Positions 26,081 to 36,274 of a stretch of 64,000 bases of DNA are shown in pieces. Each line of letters starts with the position of its first letter. Positions within the stretch are counted from its first letter, which is position 1. A program made the translations under genes and the position numbers. Location: the NCBI RefSeq assembly GCF_017086365.1, contig NZ_CP070969.1:5978001-6042000 (forward strand), in the 5' to 3' direction. The notes below the pieces were generated by a model. It saw only the letters and a list, made by a program, of their open reading frames with translations, ran no database searches and was not told the origin of the DNA. The stretch comes from Paenibacillus tianjinensis. Lineage in GTDB: Bacteria; Bacillota; Bacilli; Paenibacillales; Paenibacillaceae.

Positions 26081-29035
26081 TCAGCCGGCCCGTCTGCCCT
26101 TTACCCAGTCTGCTACATCCTGCTGCGGAATCGGCTTGCTGATGAAGTAGCCCTGGATTTTGTCACAGCGGGTCCGTTCCAGAAAGGCGAGCTGCTCCGG
26201 CGTTTCCACTCCTTCGGCGGTGACGTTCAGCCCCATGTCATGCCCGATCGTGACGATGGACCGGGCGAGTGACATGTTGTTAGGCGTATCGATACTGTCG
26301 ATGAACGACTTGTCGATCTTCAGCGTCGTGATCGGCAGCTGCTTCAAATAACTGAGTGAGGAATAGCCTGTCCCGAAATCGTCCAGGGCGATGCCGATCC
26401 CCTTCTCCTTCAGCGACTCCAGCTTCGTGCTGATGGCTTCAAAGGATTCCATGAAGATCGACTCCGTAATCTCCAGCTCCAGGTATTCCGGGGGCAGGCC
26501 GGTCTCTTGCAGAACCCCCAATACCATATCCGTGAAATCATCCAGCATCAGCTGAATCACCGAAATATTCACCGAGATATGGTATCCCTCATAGCCCTGT
26601 CCATGCAGATCCTTAATGAACTGGCAGGCCGTACGGAGCACCCATTCCCCGATCGGCACAATGAGCCGGCAGTCTTCGGCGATCTTAATGAACGACAGCG
26701 GTGATACAAAACCAAGCACCGGACTGTTCCAGCGGATCAGGGCCTCGAACCCCCAGATTCCGCCTGAAGCGGTATCCACCAGCGGCTGATAGTGCAGCGA
26801 CAGCTCCTGATTGGCAATTGCATTTCTGAGATGCGATTCAATTACCATACGTTCATCAAAATGCTGCTGCATATCCCGTCCGTAGATGACATACGTCCCT
26901 TTACCTGCTTCTTTTGCTTTATACATCGCAATATCCGCATTCTTCAGCAATTCCTCTGCATTGCCCCCATTATCCGGATATTGGGCAATTCCGATACTTG
27001 TGGAAATATGTACAATGCTGTCGTCAAGCTGGAACGGCTCCTTAAAACCCTGCACCAGGGCATTCGCGTAGGCAGTGACTTCTTCAAAACCCCTGCTGTC
27101 CTGGAACAGAATGACGAATTCATCACCGCCGAACCGGAAATGCCTGCTGCGGCTATCTGACAGTTCCAGCAGCCGCTCGCCGACCTTCACCAGCAATTCA
27201 TCCCCAAAGGTATGCCCCATCGTATCATTGATATATTTGAAATTATCGATGTCGAGGAAGAACAGCGCCGCGTGGCCGCCTGAATGATCCCTGATGAACT
27301 TCTCCAGCGCTTCAGTCAGGGACAGGCGGTTCGGCAAACCGCTAAGCACATCGTTATAAGCCAGCTGCCGGTACTTCTCTTCACTGGTCTGCAGCAGCTC
27401 CTGGTTCTCCACCACTTTGTTGTACTGCTCCATCAGCTCATCCTGCAGTGCCGTAAGCTCCTCGTAGGTAGACTCCAGCTCCTGATAACTCATCTGCAGC
27501 TTGCTCTCGTATCCTTTGCGGTCCGTAACATCAACCATGGAGCCGGCAAAACGGACGAAGCCGCCGCTGGCGTTGCGCAGTACCTTGCCCCGGGCCTGGA
27601 ACCACTTATATTCGCCCGATTTGCTCCGCATCCGGAATTCACTGTAATAATAAGAGGTTCGGCCCTCCAGATGCTGGGTGCGCTGGCGGTTCTCCTGGTC
27701 TGCATCCTCGGGATGAATGAGATCTCTCCATCCGCCATGACTTTCACCTACTTCATCCCGTTCGTATCCGAGCAGCTCATACCAGCTGTCAGAGAAATAG
27801 TAGACCATGGTCGACATATCGACATCCCAGATTACCGCATCCGAGGCATAGGTCGCCAGATCGAAGCGCTCGTTGCTTTTCTCCAGATTATTGCGGATCC
27901 GTTTAACAAGCTGTACGTAAAACAACAGAATTAAAATAAAGGCCAGCAAGACCGCAAACGCAGCGATGATACTGAGCACCAGCTCCTTGTAAGTCTCATA
28001 GAAAGAAAACGGCTTGTTAATGACCTCGCTGCCCTCCGGCAGCTTTTTCAGGGAAACATGGAACCGCTGCAGTTCGATGTAATCAAAAACATTGCGGACG
28101 CTGCTGTTGTTGACGACCGGGATATGTTCCGGGCGCTCACCCTGCAGAATCCGCACGGCCAGGCCGGCTGCAGTCTGCCCCTGGATTATTCCGCTGATCA
28201 GACTTCCGCCAAAAGCTCCGTGATTCAAACCGAAATCATAGATATGATACACCGGAACACTGCTGCTCTTGCCCAGCTCACTTGAGAACCGGTCAAATTC
28301 AGTCGTTATTCCGGTCGAGTCACTAAAATATGTAGTCATAAGCACAATACTGTCTGATGGAAGGGCCGAGACTTGATCTAGAATCTGTTGTCTGGAGAGG
28401 CGATTCATCGGATAGAGCTTCAGCTCCGGATGAAGTGACGAAATCTGGTCCATCACCATTTGACCGGTGGAGAGTCCGCTTTCCGAATTGTCATACAAGA
28501 CATATACTTTACGGAGAGACGGATTGATTTCCAGCGCCATTTGAACCGTATGGACAGGCTTTATCTTTTCGATGACACCGGTAATGTTGTTCAAATCATG
28601 CAAACCCTCCACACCCAGCTCGTTAATGCCGCTGAATATGACCGGTGCGTTATCCAGAATTTCTTGGCGGTATTTGATGGCGAAGTTCAGCGCAGCATCA
28701 TCCGTCGTAATAATGGCATCAATATGCATGGATTGATACTTGAGCTTGATCGTCTGATAGAACTGCTTGAGGTTGTCATTGCCGGGGTATCGTTTCCAAT
28801 CCATGTACTCACTGTAGATCACAGGCTGTTCGGCCGCACTCTTGAGCCTTTCTTCAATGCCGGCCCCCTGATCGTCTGTCCAGGCAAACCCTTTATGATA
28901 GGAATGCAGTACAAGCACATTCTTAGGCGGCAGTTCCTCCGCACCGGCAGACGCCGGCTGATAAAGGACCCCATACAGCATAAGAAATAACAGGAACCCC
29001 TTGAATACCTTGAGATGAGTTTTTCTTAAGCCCAT
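26081..29035 (-). CDS. Sensor protein: ABC-substrate-binding-like domain, PAS, GGDEF and EAL
   Basis: A 984-residue membrane protein. After a signal anchor, an extracellular domain (about residues 35-350; VLVLHSYHKGFAWTDDQ, DAIITTDDAALNFA) of the ABC-sub-bind type leads to a membrane helix near 360, a PAS domain, a coiled coil, GGDEF (RFGGDEFV intact) and EAL (GFEALIRW, DDFGTGYSSLSYLKQLP, AEGVET intact). Both c-di-GMP synthesis and breakdown motifs look active; the RxxD inhibitory site before GGDEF is absent. ATG 29035 has GGGAGTG 5 nt upstream; the longer in-frame start at 29149 is rejected. A small-molecule-regulated c-di-GMP switch is inferred. Single-gene unit. Confidence 0.9.
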   Translation of the reverse strand: MGLRKTHLKVFKGFLLFLMLYGVLYQPASAGAEELPPKNVLVLHSYHKGFAWTDDQGAGIEERLKSAAEQPVIYSEYMDWKRYPGNDNLKQFYQTIKLKYQSMHIDAIITTDDAALNFAIKYRQEILDNAPVIFSGINELGVEGLHDLNNITGVIEKIKPVHTVQMALEINPSLRKVYVLYDNSESGLSTGQMVMDQISSLHPELKLYPMNRLSRQQILDQVSALPSDSIVLMTTYFSDSTGITTEFDRFSSELGKSSSVPVYHIYDFGLNHGAFGGSLISGIIQGQTAAGLAVRILQGERPEHIPVVNNSSVRNVFDYIELQRFHVSLKKLPEGSEVINKPFSFYETYKELVLSIIAAFAVLLAFILILLFYVQLVKRIRNNLEKSNERFDLATYASDAVIWDVDMSTMVYYFSDSWYELLGYERDEVGESHGGWRDLIHPEDADQENRQRTQHLEGRTSYYYSEFRMRSKSGEYKWFQARGKVLRNASGGFVRFAGSMVDVTDRKGYESKLQMSYQELESTYEELTALQDELMEQYNKVVENQELLQTSEEKYRQLAYNDVLSGLPNRLSLTEALEKFIRDHSGGHAALFFLDIDNFKYINDTMGHTFGDELLVKVGERLLELSDSRSRHFRFGGDEFVILFQDSRGFEEVTAYANALVQGFKEPFQLDDSIVHISTSIGIAQYPDNGGNAEELLKNADIAMYKAKEAGKGTYVIYGRDMQQHFDERMVIESHLRNAIANQELSLHYQPLVDTASGGIWGFEALIRWNSPVLGFVSPLSFIKIAEDCRLIVPIGEWVLRTACQFIKDLHGQGYEGYHISVNISVIQLMLDDFTDMVLGVLQETGLPPEYLELEITESIFMESFEAISTKLESLKEKGIGIALDDFGTGYSSLSYLKQLPITTLKIDKSFIDSIDTPNNMSLARSIVTIGHDMGLNVTAEGVETPEQLAFLERTRCDKIQGYFISKPIPQQDVADWVKGRRAG

Positions 29036-29325
29036 AAGTACACTCCCATTCATCGATCCCAAAGTTAAAACCGGAAGATTTCGACAATAATTAATTCGTT
29101 GAAACCCTTTTTCCATCCTCTTTTGTTTGAAAAAAGCGTTAACATTCACTGTAACTGGGCTATGCTACCTATTAATAGGACTGTCTGCTTTAATTATATG
29201 GGCAAACGCTGATTTTTGAAATCATTAATAGGATGAAATAGGCCAGTCCGGGATAGACACTGTGCCGGCACTCGCATTAGAATTAATTTGGTTAGAAATC
29301 CCCTTAGGGACAGGAGGCTAACAAT

Positions 29326-30303
29326 ATGCCTACAATTAAAGATGTAGCACTAAAGGCAGGCGTTTCGGTCACCACCGTATCCCGGGTGCTCAACAATAGG
29401 GGGTATCTAAGCGAGGGACTGAAGAAAAAGGTTCTGCTGGCAATGGATGAACTGAACTACCGGCCTAATGAGCTGGCCCGTTCGCTCAGCCGTTCAAGGT
29501 CCAATATTATTGGACTGATCATTCCCCATGTCTCGCATCCTTTCTTCGGTGAACTTACGGGCTATATTGAGGAGCACGCCTACCGTAACGGCTGCAAGCT
29601 CCTGCTCTGCAATTCCTGGCAGGATAAACACAAAGAGCTGGAATATATCGATATGCTGCGATCCAGCCGGGTCGACGGGATTATTATGGGCAGCCATACG
29701 CTGGAGGTGGAGGCTTACCAGCAGATGAACCTGCCCCTGGTCACCTTTGACCGGCAGATTTCACCTGATATTCCTTATGTATGTTCAGATAATTACCTTG
29801 GCGGCCAATTGGCTACGACTTTATTAATTGAAAAAGGCTGCCGGAATATCGCCCATATCGGCGGACATCCCGGCCTGAATATATTATCAGGGCTCCGTGC
29901 GGAGGCTTTTGCCGATACCGCAGCTGCACATCATGTTCAGCATACATTGCTGCATACAGATGATAACAGCTTTGATGTCGCAGCGTATGAGCGGCTGCTT
30001 GCACAATTATTCCGTGAACAGCCCGGGATTGACGGGATCTTTGCCGGCAGCGATATGATCGCCGCCTATGCCCTTAAGGCCTGCATGGAGCGCGGCAGAA
30101 GGGTGCCCGGAGATGTGAGGATTGTCGGATATGATGGCATTGCGCTGCGCAATATGCTCGGACTTCCGCTCAGCACGATCCGCCAGCCGATAGAAGCGAT
30201 GGGCAAGCTGGCCGTGGAATTAATTATCCGGCAAGTGCATGGAGAGAGCGTCTCCGCAGAGTACATACTGCCTGTTGAACTGGAAGAAGGCGCTACGACA
30301 TAA
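29326..30303 (+). CDS. LacI-family transcriptional regulator
   Basis: A 325-residue regulator. The N-terminal helix-turn-helix is TIKDVALKAGVSVTTVSRVLNN and the hinge helix NELARSLSRSRSNIIGL; the effector domain reads GSDMIAAYALKACMERGRRVPGD and VGYDGIALRNM, typical of sugar-binding members. ACAGGAGG precedes ATG 29326. No sugar gene is in the same direction; the effector is unknown. Confidence 0.9.
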   Translation: MPTIKDVALKAGVSVTTVSRVLNNRGYLSEGLKKKVLLAMDELNYRPNELARSLSRSRSNIIGLIIPHVSHPFFGELTGYIEEHAYRNGCKLLLCNSWQDKHKELEYIDMLRSSRVDGIIMGSHTLEVEAYQQMNLPLVTFDRQISPDIPYVCSDNYLGGQLATTLLIEKGCRNIAHIGGHPGLNILSGLRAEAFADTAAAHHVQHTLLHTDDNSFDVAAYERLLAQLFREQPGIDGIFAGSDMIAAYALKACMERGRRVPGDVRIVGYDGIALRNMLGLPLSTIRQPIEAMGKLAVELIIRQVHGESVSAEYILPVELEEGATT

Positions 30304-30454
30304 GAACTGCCTGGCCGGTTACCAGAAGCAGTTGTGTCCATCTCACCATGCTAGAGCCTGCTTCGACAAAATATGAGCTTTAGTCGTCTACTAGGCAACC
30401 ACTCCTATTTACTGGGAGCTGCACAACAATATATGTGAGAGGTAGTGATGATTC

Positions 30455-30913
30455 ATGATCGGGTCTACGATTTCAGAACTGAAGCGGCTGTTGACCGCTG
30501 TTCCCGAGGCTTTTGCCCGGCTGGATGCTGCAGACGCAGCCGCACCGCGTCCGGGGCGCAAATGGTCCAAGCAGCAGCTGCTCGGCCATCTTTGCGACTC
30601 GGCGCTCAACAATCTGTCCCGCTTTATCAGAGTGCAGTACGAGCCTCAGCCGCTGAGCCTTGCCCTCTACGACCAGAATGAATGGGTAGCCGCCCAGCAG
30701 TATGCCGGCACCCCCCGGGAAGAGGTCCTATCGCTCTGGATTAGTCTCAACCAGTCCGTCCTGCGGGTGATATCTGGCCTCTCCCCTACTCAGCTTGAGC
30801 TTGTGTTCCGGCTTGAAACTGGCGAAACGGTTACCCTGCAGTGGCTGATTGATGATTATCTGAACCATATGAAGCATCATCTGGGACAGATTTTTCCTGA
30901 TACAGAGGTATAA
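30455..30913 (+). CDS. DinB-family four-helix protein
   Basis: A 152-residue DinB/YfiT-like protein. Metal ligands are probably the His in LLGHLCDSALNN and the pair in NHMKHHLGQIFP, the usual three-His arrangement. DinB-fold proteins include thiol-dependent transferases; the role here is unknown. The start ATG 30455 follows AGAGGTAG. It is preceded by LacI in the same direction with a 151-bp gap and ends at a bidirectional terminator. Confidence 0.85.
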   Translation: MIGSTISELKRLLTAVPEAFARLDAADAAAPRPGRKWSKQQLLGHLCDSALNNLSRFIRVQYEPQPLSLALYDQNEWVAAQQYAGTPREEVLSLWISLNQSVLRVISGLSPTQLELVFRLETGETVTLQWLIDDYLNHMKHHLGQIFPDTEV

Positions 30914-30952
30914 GCTGTGCCCTTATCCATCTAATCGTGCAATATAACAACA

Positions 30953-30990
30953 AAAGCCGCGGTTTCTCCCTTAAGGAGAATCGCGGCTTT
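30953..30990. terminator. Bidirectional terminator between dinB and the GH65 gene
   Basis: Stem AAAGCCGCGGTTTCTCC/GGAGAATCGCGGCTTT with a short loop between converging genes. Confidence 0.85.
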
Positions 30991-31013
30991 AGGTTTGTTG
31001 TGTAACAGCTCCG

Positions 31014-34000
31014 TTATTTCCTGAGCAGCTCCAGGAGCCTCTCCAGGGTCAGCTCTGAGGTTGAAGACAGCAGAAGATCAGCTTTGCCCAGCAGCTCCGC
31101 GCTGCCGATGCCCACAGCTGTCATACCGGCAGCCTTGATGGCGGCTATCCCCGCCGATGCATCCTCCACACCAATGCAATTGCCTGGTGTTACTCCAAGC
31201 AACTCCGCTGCAGTCAGGAAGATTTCCGGGTCGGGCTTGCCCCTGCGCAGCCCGGCCGGATCGGCTATCGCCTGAAACCGGCGGGCAATGCCGAGCCGCT
31301 CCAGAATCAGCGGAGCATTCAGGCTGGCCGAGGCCAGTCCTGCATCAATGCCCCGCTGCGCCAGGGAATCCAGCAGCTCCGGGATACCCGGCAGCAGATG
31401 TTCTGGCGTGATGCTGCCGATCATCTGCTTGTAGTGATCGTTCTTCTTCTCTGCCAGCCGAAGCCGCTCTGCTTCCGTTAATTGGAGTCCGCTGCCCTCC
31501 AGCACAATATCCAGCGATTCCATGCGGCTGACCCCCTTCAGCCGTTCATTCTTCTCACGGCTGAAGGGGATGCCCAGCTCATCGGCCAGGGCCTGCCAGG
31601 CTTGGTAGTGAAACTCGGCAGAGTCAGTGATCACACCGTCCAGATCGAAGATTACTGCCTCGAGCTGCCGGGCAAGCGGGACACTCACCGGTTCCTGCGG
31701 GAGCAGCGTTAAGATCCGGTCTCTGTGTTTGATCTGAAGGCTGGTGCCTTCCAGAAGTGTATAGACGGCTGCCTCGCTGTCCACGCTGATGTCCAGCAGC
31801 TGGCCTCGGACTGTAATCTTGAAGCGGTAGCTCTCCCACTGCTCCGGCAGCGCCGGAGCAAAGCACAGCATCCCATTATACTGCCGCAATCCGCCGAACC
31901 CGTTCACAATGGACATCCAGGAACCAGCCATGGCGGCCATATGCAGCCCATCCTTGGCGTTTCGGTTAATATCATCCAGATCCATTCGTACGGTACGGTC
32001 GAAGTAGGCATACGCCCCGGCCAAATCACCGATTTCTGCCGAGACGATGCTGTGGATGCAGGGCGACAAAGAGGAGTCATGCGTCGTCAGCGGCTCGTAG
32101 TACTTATAATTACGGATTTTATCGGCCAGGCTGAACTTGTCTCCAAGCAGGAACACCGCCATTACCAGATCTGCCTGCTTGAGCACCTGGTGGCGGTAGA
32201 TCACCAGCGGATGGTAATTGAGCAGCAGCGGATATTTATGAGCAGGCGTATTCTCGAAATCCCACTTCCGCTTCGTCAGGAACGTATCATCCTGTGCATA
32301 GATGCCCAGTTCCTCGTCAAACGGAATAAACATCCTGCCGGCGGCTTCCTTCCAGCTCTCCGCCTCTTCCATGGACAGGCCGATTGCCTGCCGGAGCCGC
32401 TCGTAATCCTCCGGATATTGCTGCTCCAGCAGCCGGGCGGTCTCATAGGCATAGAGGAATTGGTCCTGAACCATCAGATTGGTGTAGGCATTATTATTTA
32501 CAATTGCCGTGTATTCATCAGGCCCTGTTACGGCATCGATACAGAAGGCTCCACCCCGCGCCGGATTGAAATGCCCGAGATCCAGCCAGAAGCGCGAGGT
32601 TTCAAAGAGAATCTCCGCCCCTTTTCGGACCAGAAAATCGAGGTCTCCTGTTGCCTGCACATATTGCTTGAGCCCATAAGCAATATCAGCATTGATATGT
32701 GCCTGGGCCGTACCTGCCGGAAAATAGGCGGAGTTCTCTTCGCCGTCTATCGTTCGCCAGGGATACAGCGCCCCCTTCTGCGACATCACGGCGGCCCGTT
32801 CCCGTGCCTTGCCGAGTGTGGCATAACGGAATTCCAGGAGCGCCCGGCTGACTGCCGGCTGTGTGTACGTAAAGAACGGCAGCATGTACATTTCCGTATC
32901 CCAGAAGTAGTGGCCTTCGTACCCTTCGCCGGTCAGTCCCTTAGCGGCAATGTTGGTTACGCCATCCCTGCCGGTGGACTGCAGCAGCTGAAACATATTG
33001 AAGCGGATGCCCTGCTGCAGTGCGGGATCGCCCTTGATCTCAACATCGGTATGTCCCCAGAACCGGTCCAGATACGCCTGCTGTTCATCCGCCAAGCCGC
33101 TGAAGCCATAGGTTTCAGCCATGCTGAGCACCTTAACGCTCCGGCTCTGCAGCTCCTCTTCTGGGTAGTCCTTCGAGGTGTGGTACGTGATATATTTGGT
33201 CAATGTCACGGATTCCCCGGTCTGCACCGCAGCCCCGTAACAGACCCAGATCCTCTGGCCGATCAGCTGCCGGCTCAGCTCACGGCCGGACTCAGCCTGC
33301 AGCCCATGGCTTACAGCCGTCAGCAGGGCAAACCGGGTATGCCGCGTCCGTTGCCGCATCCAGAGGATGTCCGCCGCTTCGTCATAGCCGGCATCTTCCA
33401 GCAGCAGGCTGGGTTCGGCACTCCCCGATCCGAGCCGCGGGTCATCGCTGGCCTCAGTGCGGGTAATCTGCCCGTCCAGCGCAGAGACCAACTGCAGCGT
33501 GCCGGAGAAATTCAGCGCCGTCACCTTGTATTCGATCGCAGCCAGGTGCTTGTGCTGCAGGGATACCATCCGCCGGATCATCAGCAGCAGGCGGTGTCCC
33601 GCCGGCGATTCCCATTCCACCTCGCGGTGCAGTATACCGCTCTTCATATCCAGCCACCGCCGGTAGCGGTGCACGATCCCGCTGTCCAGCCGGAAGGTAT
33701 GCCCTTCAATACTCAGCTCTATGATCCGCGCATCGGTTACATTTAGCATCGACTGGTTCCGCGCCGGGAGCCCGAAGGCCCCCTCGGGATATACAATCGG
33801 CTCAGAGTCATAGAACCCGTTCAGGTAGTTCCCGGCAACCGAGGTGCCAGCCTTTCCATGGTAGCCTTCCTCGAAATTGCCGCGCATGCCGATATATCCG
33901 TTGCCGAGCGCAAACACACTCTCACTCCGCTGATTATTCTCATCCTCAATGGCATCCTCGCCAAGACTCCACTCCCGGTAAGGGTACAACGCCGGCGGAT

Positions 34001-34031
34001 GCTCATATGGCTTCATCTTCATGGTAGTCAT
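31014..34031 (-). CDS. GH65 disaccharide phosphorylase fused to beta-phosphoglucomutase
   Basis: A 1005-residue two-domain protein. Residues 1 to about 770 are a GH65 phosphorylase (FALGNGYIGMRGNFEEG, FWDTEMYMLPFF); the likely general acid is the Glu of TGPDEYTAIVNNNAYTN near residue 503. Residues about 785-1005 are a HAD phosphomutase (VIFDLDGVITDS, LASASL, GKPDPEIFL, VEDASAGIAA). The first would split maltose, trehalose, kojibiose or nigerose with phosphate to beta-glucose-1-phosphate, the second convert that to glucose-6-phosphate; the precise sugar is not determined. No gap or frameshift separates the domains. GGAGGAGA abuts ATG 34031; ATG 34022 is an alternative. Last gene of the alpha-glucoside operon, 17 bp after the permease gene. 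Confidence 0.92.
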   Translation of the reverse strand: MTTMKMKPYEHPPALYPYREWSLGEDAIEDENNQRSESVFALGNGYIGMRGNFEEGYHGKAGTSVAGNYLNGFYDSEPIVYPEGAFGLPARNQSMLNVTDARIIELSIEGHTFRLDSGIVHRYRRWLDMKSGILHREVEWESPAGHRLLLMIRRMVSLQHKHLAAIEYKVTALNFSGTLQLVSALDGQITRTEASDDPRLGSGSAEPSLLLEDAGYDEAADILWMRQRTRHTRFALLTAVSHGLQAESGRELSRQLIGQRIWVCYGAAVQTGESVTLTKYITYHTSKDYPEEELQSRSVKVLSMAETYGFSGLADEQQAYLDRFWGHTDVEIKGDPALQQGIRFNMFQLLQSTGRDGVTNIAAKGLTGEGYEGHYFWDTEMYMLPFFTYTQPAVSRALLEFRYATLGKARERAAVMSQKGALYPWRTIDGEENSAYFPAGTAQAHINADIAYGLKQYVQATGDLDFLVRKGAEILFETSRFWLDLGHFNPARGGAFCIDAVTGPDEYTAIVNNNAYTNLMVQDQFLYAYETARLLEQQYPEDYERLRQAIGLSMEEAESWKEAAGRMFIPFDEELGIYAQDDTFLTKRKWDFENTPAHKYPLLLNYHPLVIYRHQVLKQADLVMAVFLLGDKFSLADKIRNYKYYEPLTTHDSSLSPCIHSIVSAEIGDLAGAYAYFDRTVRMDLDDINRNAKDGLHMAAMAGSWMSIVNGFGGLRQYNGMLCFAPALPEQWESYRFKITVRGQLLDISVDSEAAVYTLLEGTSLQIKHRDRILTLLPQEPVSVPLARQLEAVIFDLDGVITDSAEFHYQAWQALADELGIPFSREKNERLKGVSRMESLDIVLEGSGLQLTEAERLRLAEKKNDHYKQMIGSITPEHLLPGIPELLDSLAQRGIDAGLASASLNAPLILERLGIARRFQAIADPAGLRRGKPDPEIFLTAAELLGVTPGNCIGVEDASAGIAAIKAAGMTAVGIGSAELLGKADLLLSSTSELTLERLLELLRK

Positions 34032-34047
34032 TCTCCTCCATTCGCTG

Positions 34048-35139
34048 CTAACCTTTCACGGATCCGCCCATCAGCCCTCTGACGAAATACTTTTGCAGCA
34101 GGAAGAAAATCGCCAGCGGCATCAGCATCGAGATGAATGCAGCGGAAGTCAGCAGATGCCAGTCATTGCCCCGTGAGCCGACCAGATCCGCAATCTTCAT
34201 CGACATGACCTGAACGGAAGGCTGGTTGCCGATAAAGATCAGCGACACCAGATAATCATTCCATACCCAGAGGAACTGGAAGATGCCGATGGAGGCCAGT
34301 GCAGGCACGGACAGCGGCAGAATCAGTCTGCTGAATATCGTGAAATGGCTCGCCCCGTCGATAAACGCCGACTCGAACAAGTCCTTGGGCAGCTGGCTGA
34401 TAAAGTTATACATAAAGTAGGTAACCAGCGGCAAGCCGAAGGCGGTATGCGCCAGCCAGATACCGAGGTAGCTGCCGTTCAGCCCGAGCGCCGTGTAATC
34501 CTTCAGCACCGGAATCAGTGCAACCTGAATCGGAATGACCAGCATGGCTATGATGATCACGAATAAGGTTTTGCGGCCCGGAAAACGCAGCCAGGCAAAG
34601 GCATAGGCGGCAAAAGAGGCAATCAGCACCGGAATAACTGTAGCCGGAACTGCTATCGTCAGCGTATTCCAGAACGCCTGCGATAAACCTGTGCCCTTCT
34701 GCATCGTTTCACTGCCATCGGCTTCCTTGAGTTTATACTCCTTGCCGGACAGCACATTGTTATAGTTGTCGAGCGTCAGATCAGGCGTTGTCTTCCACCC
34801 CTGCTCCTGCACATTAATTGTGCGTGCCCGGCGGTTTTCCCAGATCAGGCGGCTGTCGTCTGCCTTCACGCCCGCTTTTAACTGGTCATCGCTGTAGGTC
34901 TTGCCGTTTACCTCAATCGGCCCCCGCAGATCCACCTCCTTGGACAGCTGCAGGGTCTCGCCTGCCGTCCATTCCTGATGGGGGAATACCTTCCACCAGC
35001 CGGTCTGCAGAATATCCGCTGCCGGACGGAAGGAGGAAATAAAGAGCCCCAGTGTCGGAAGCAGCCAGATGAAGCAGATGAAGCCGAGTATAAGGTTAAC
35101 TACCGTTTTGCTGCCTTTTCTTTTCTTTTTGCCGACCAT
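34048..35139 (-). CDS. AglG/MalG-type sugar ABC transporter permease
   Basis: A 363-residue permease. Helix 1 is at about residues 10-33; then an unusual extracytoplasmic insertion of about 110 residues (WTAGETLQLSKEVDLRGPIE to TLDNYNNVLSG) before the usual five helices. EAA loop: ESAFIDGASHFTIFSRLILPLS. The insertion resembles that of AglG of alpha-glucoside importers. Start ATG 35139 overlaps the stop of the upstream permease (TAATG). It pairs with the AglF-like protein. Confidence 0.88.
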   Translation of the reverse strand: MVGKKKRKGSKTVVNLILGFICFIWLLPTLGLFISSFRPAADILQTGWWKVFPHQEWTAGETLQLSKEVDLRGPIEVNGKTYSDDQLKAGVKADDSRLIWENRRARTINVQEQGWKTTPDLTLDNYNNVLSGKEYKLKEADGSETMQKGTGLSQAFWNTLTIAVPATVIPVLIASFAAYAFAWLRFPGRKTLFVIIIAMLVIPIQVALIPVLKDYTALGLNGSYLGIWLAHTAFGLPLVTYFMYNFISQLPKDLFESAFIDGASHFTIFSRLILPLSVPALASIGIFQFLWVWNDYLVSLIFIGNQPSVQVMSMKIADLVGSRGNDWHLLTSAAFISMLMPLAIFFLLQKYFVRGLMGGSVKG

Positions 35140-36257
35140 TAGAATCCCCCCTGCTTGCGGAACTGGCGCAGATTAATCAGAATGACAGGCAATACCGCGA
35201 TCAGGAGCACAATCGCCAGCGTTGAGCCGTAACCGAAATTACGGTACATGAAGAACTGCCGGTAGAACTGCGTCGCTACTACTTCTGTATCGTATTGACC
35301 TCCCGTCATCACCATGACGACGTCAAATATTTTCAATGTAAAGACGATGATCGTTGTAGTTACAGTGAGGATGGTTGAAGAGATGAACGGAATCATAATC
35401 CCGAAGAAAATCTTCACCTCACCGGCGCCGTCGACGCGTGCTGCTTCGAGAATATCGTCAGGAACGCCTTTGATTGCTGCAGAAAAGATAACCATTGCAA
35501 ACCCCGTCTGCATCCAGATCAGGATGATAATAAGGAAGAAATTATTCCAGGGCTGCAGCATACTCGTCCAGGCCTGCGGTTCACCGCCGAAATAAGTGAC
35601 CATCGCGTTCAGCAGTCCGATCTGCTCATCACCCGGCTGATAATAATAGACAAACTTCCAGATAACGCCTGCGGCGACAAAGGAAATGGCCATTGGCATG
35701 AAAATGATCGATTTGGCGATTTTCTCGTAGCTGCTGCGGTCGGCCAGAATGGCAATAAGCAGCCCGAAACAGACACAGGCCAGCGTGCCGACAAACACCC
35801 ACAGCAGATTGTTACGCAGGGCCGTAGCCATCAAGTGGTCGCTGAAGATCGCGGCATAGTTGCTGAGTCCCACGAATTTCTCTGAAGAAGCGTTGAAAAA
35901 ACTTAAGTATAGGGTCCGCAGCGCGGGCAGGATTAACAGCCAGCCGAGGATTAAGACCGCAGGTCCGATAAAAATATAGGGAAGCACTTTTCTGCGGATA
36001 TGATCAGGGTACTGTTCAACTGCCCAGGTCAGGGTGTAGTAGATCAGATATACACCCAGCACGCCCCACAGCACAGCCAGAACGGCAGTCAGGAGCGGGT
36101 TAAGCGTGGAATCACGGAAAAACATGAAGATCAGCCCGTTAACAACGATGTTTGCGAGCAGCACGCCGATTGATATCAGCACTGCCCTCACGCTGATTCT
36201 CTGCTTGGCCTGCGTGCCCGTGACACCGGGCTTCTTCGCCTTTATTTGTGCATCCAT
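35139..36257 (-). CDS. AglF/MalF-type sugar ABC transporter permease
   Basis: A 372-residue permease with about eight helices, the first two pairs preceding the core (FIFGP-like PYIFIGPAVLILGWLLILP). EAA loop: EAARVDGAGEVKIFFGIMIPF. ATG 36257 is chosen because AGGAGGAG lies 5 nt upstream; an open frame reaching 36455 only translates the tandem repeats into a Cys-rich stretch and is rejected. It is separated from the binding-protein gene by a terminator-like stem and a tandem repeat array. Confidence 0.88.
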   Translation of the reverse strand: MDAQIKAKKPGVTGTQAKQRISVRAVLISIGVLLANIVVNGLIFMFFRDSTLNPLLTAVLAVLWGVLGVYLIYYTLTWAVEQYPDHIRRKVLPYIFIGPAVLILGWLLILPALRTLYLSFFNASSEKFVGLSNYAAIFSDHLMATALRNNLLWVFVGTLACVCFGLLIAILADRSSYEKIAKSIIFMPMAISFVAAGVIWKFVYYYQPGDEQIGLLNAMVTYFGGEPQAWTSMLQPWNNFFLIIILIWMQTGFAMVIFSAAIKGVPDDILEAARVDGAGEVKIFFGIMIPFISSTILTVTTTIIVFTLKIFDVVMVMTGGQYDTEVVATQFYRQFFMYRNFGYGSTLAIVLLIAVLPVILINLRQFRKQGGF

Positions 36258-36274
36258 AGTAGCTCCTCCTATAA

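Noticed and set aside
31725..33746. A 673-residue plus-strand open frame
   Set aside because: It is the antisense shadow of the GH65/beta-PGM gene, whose motifs are clear on the other strand; it has no ribosome binding site and no recognisable domain.
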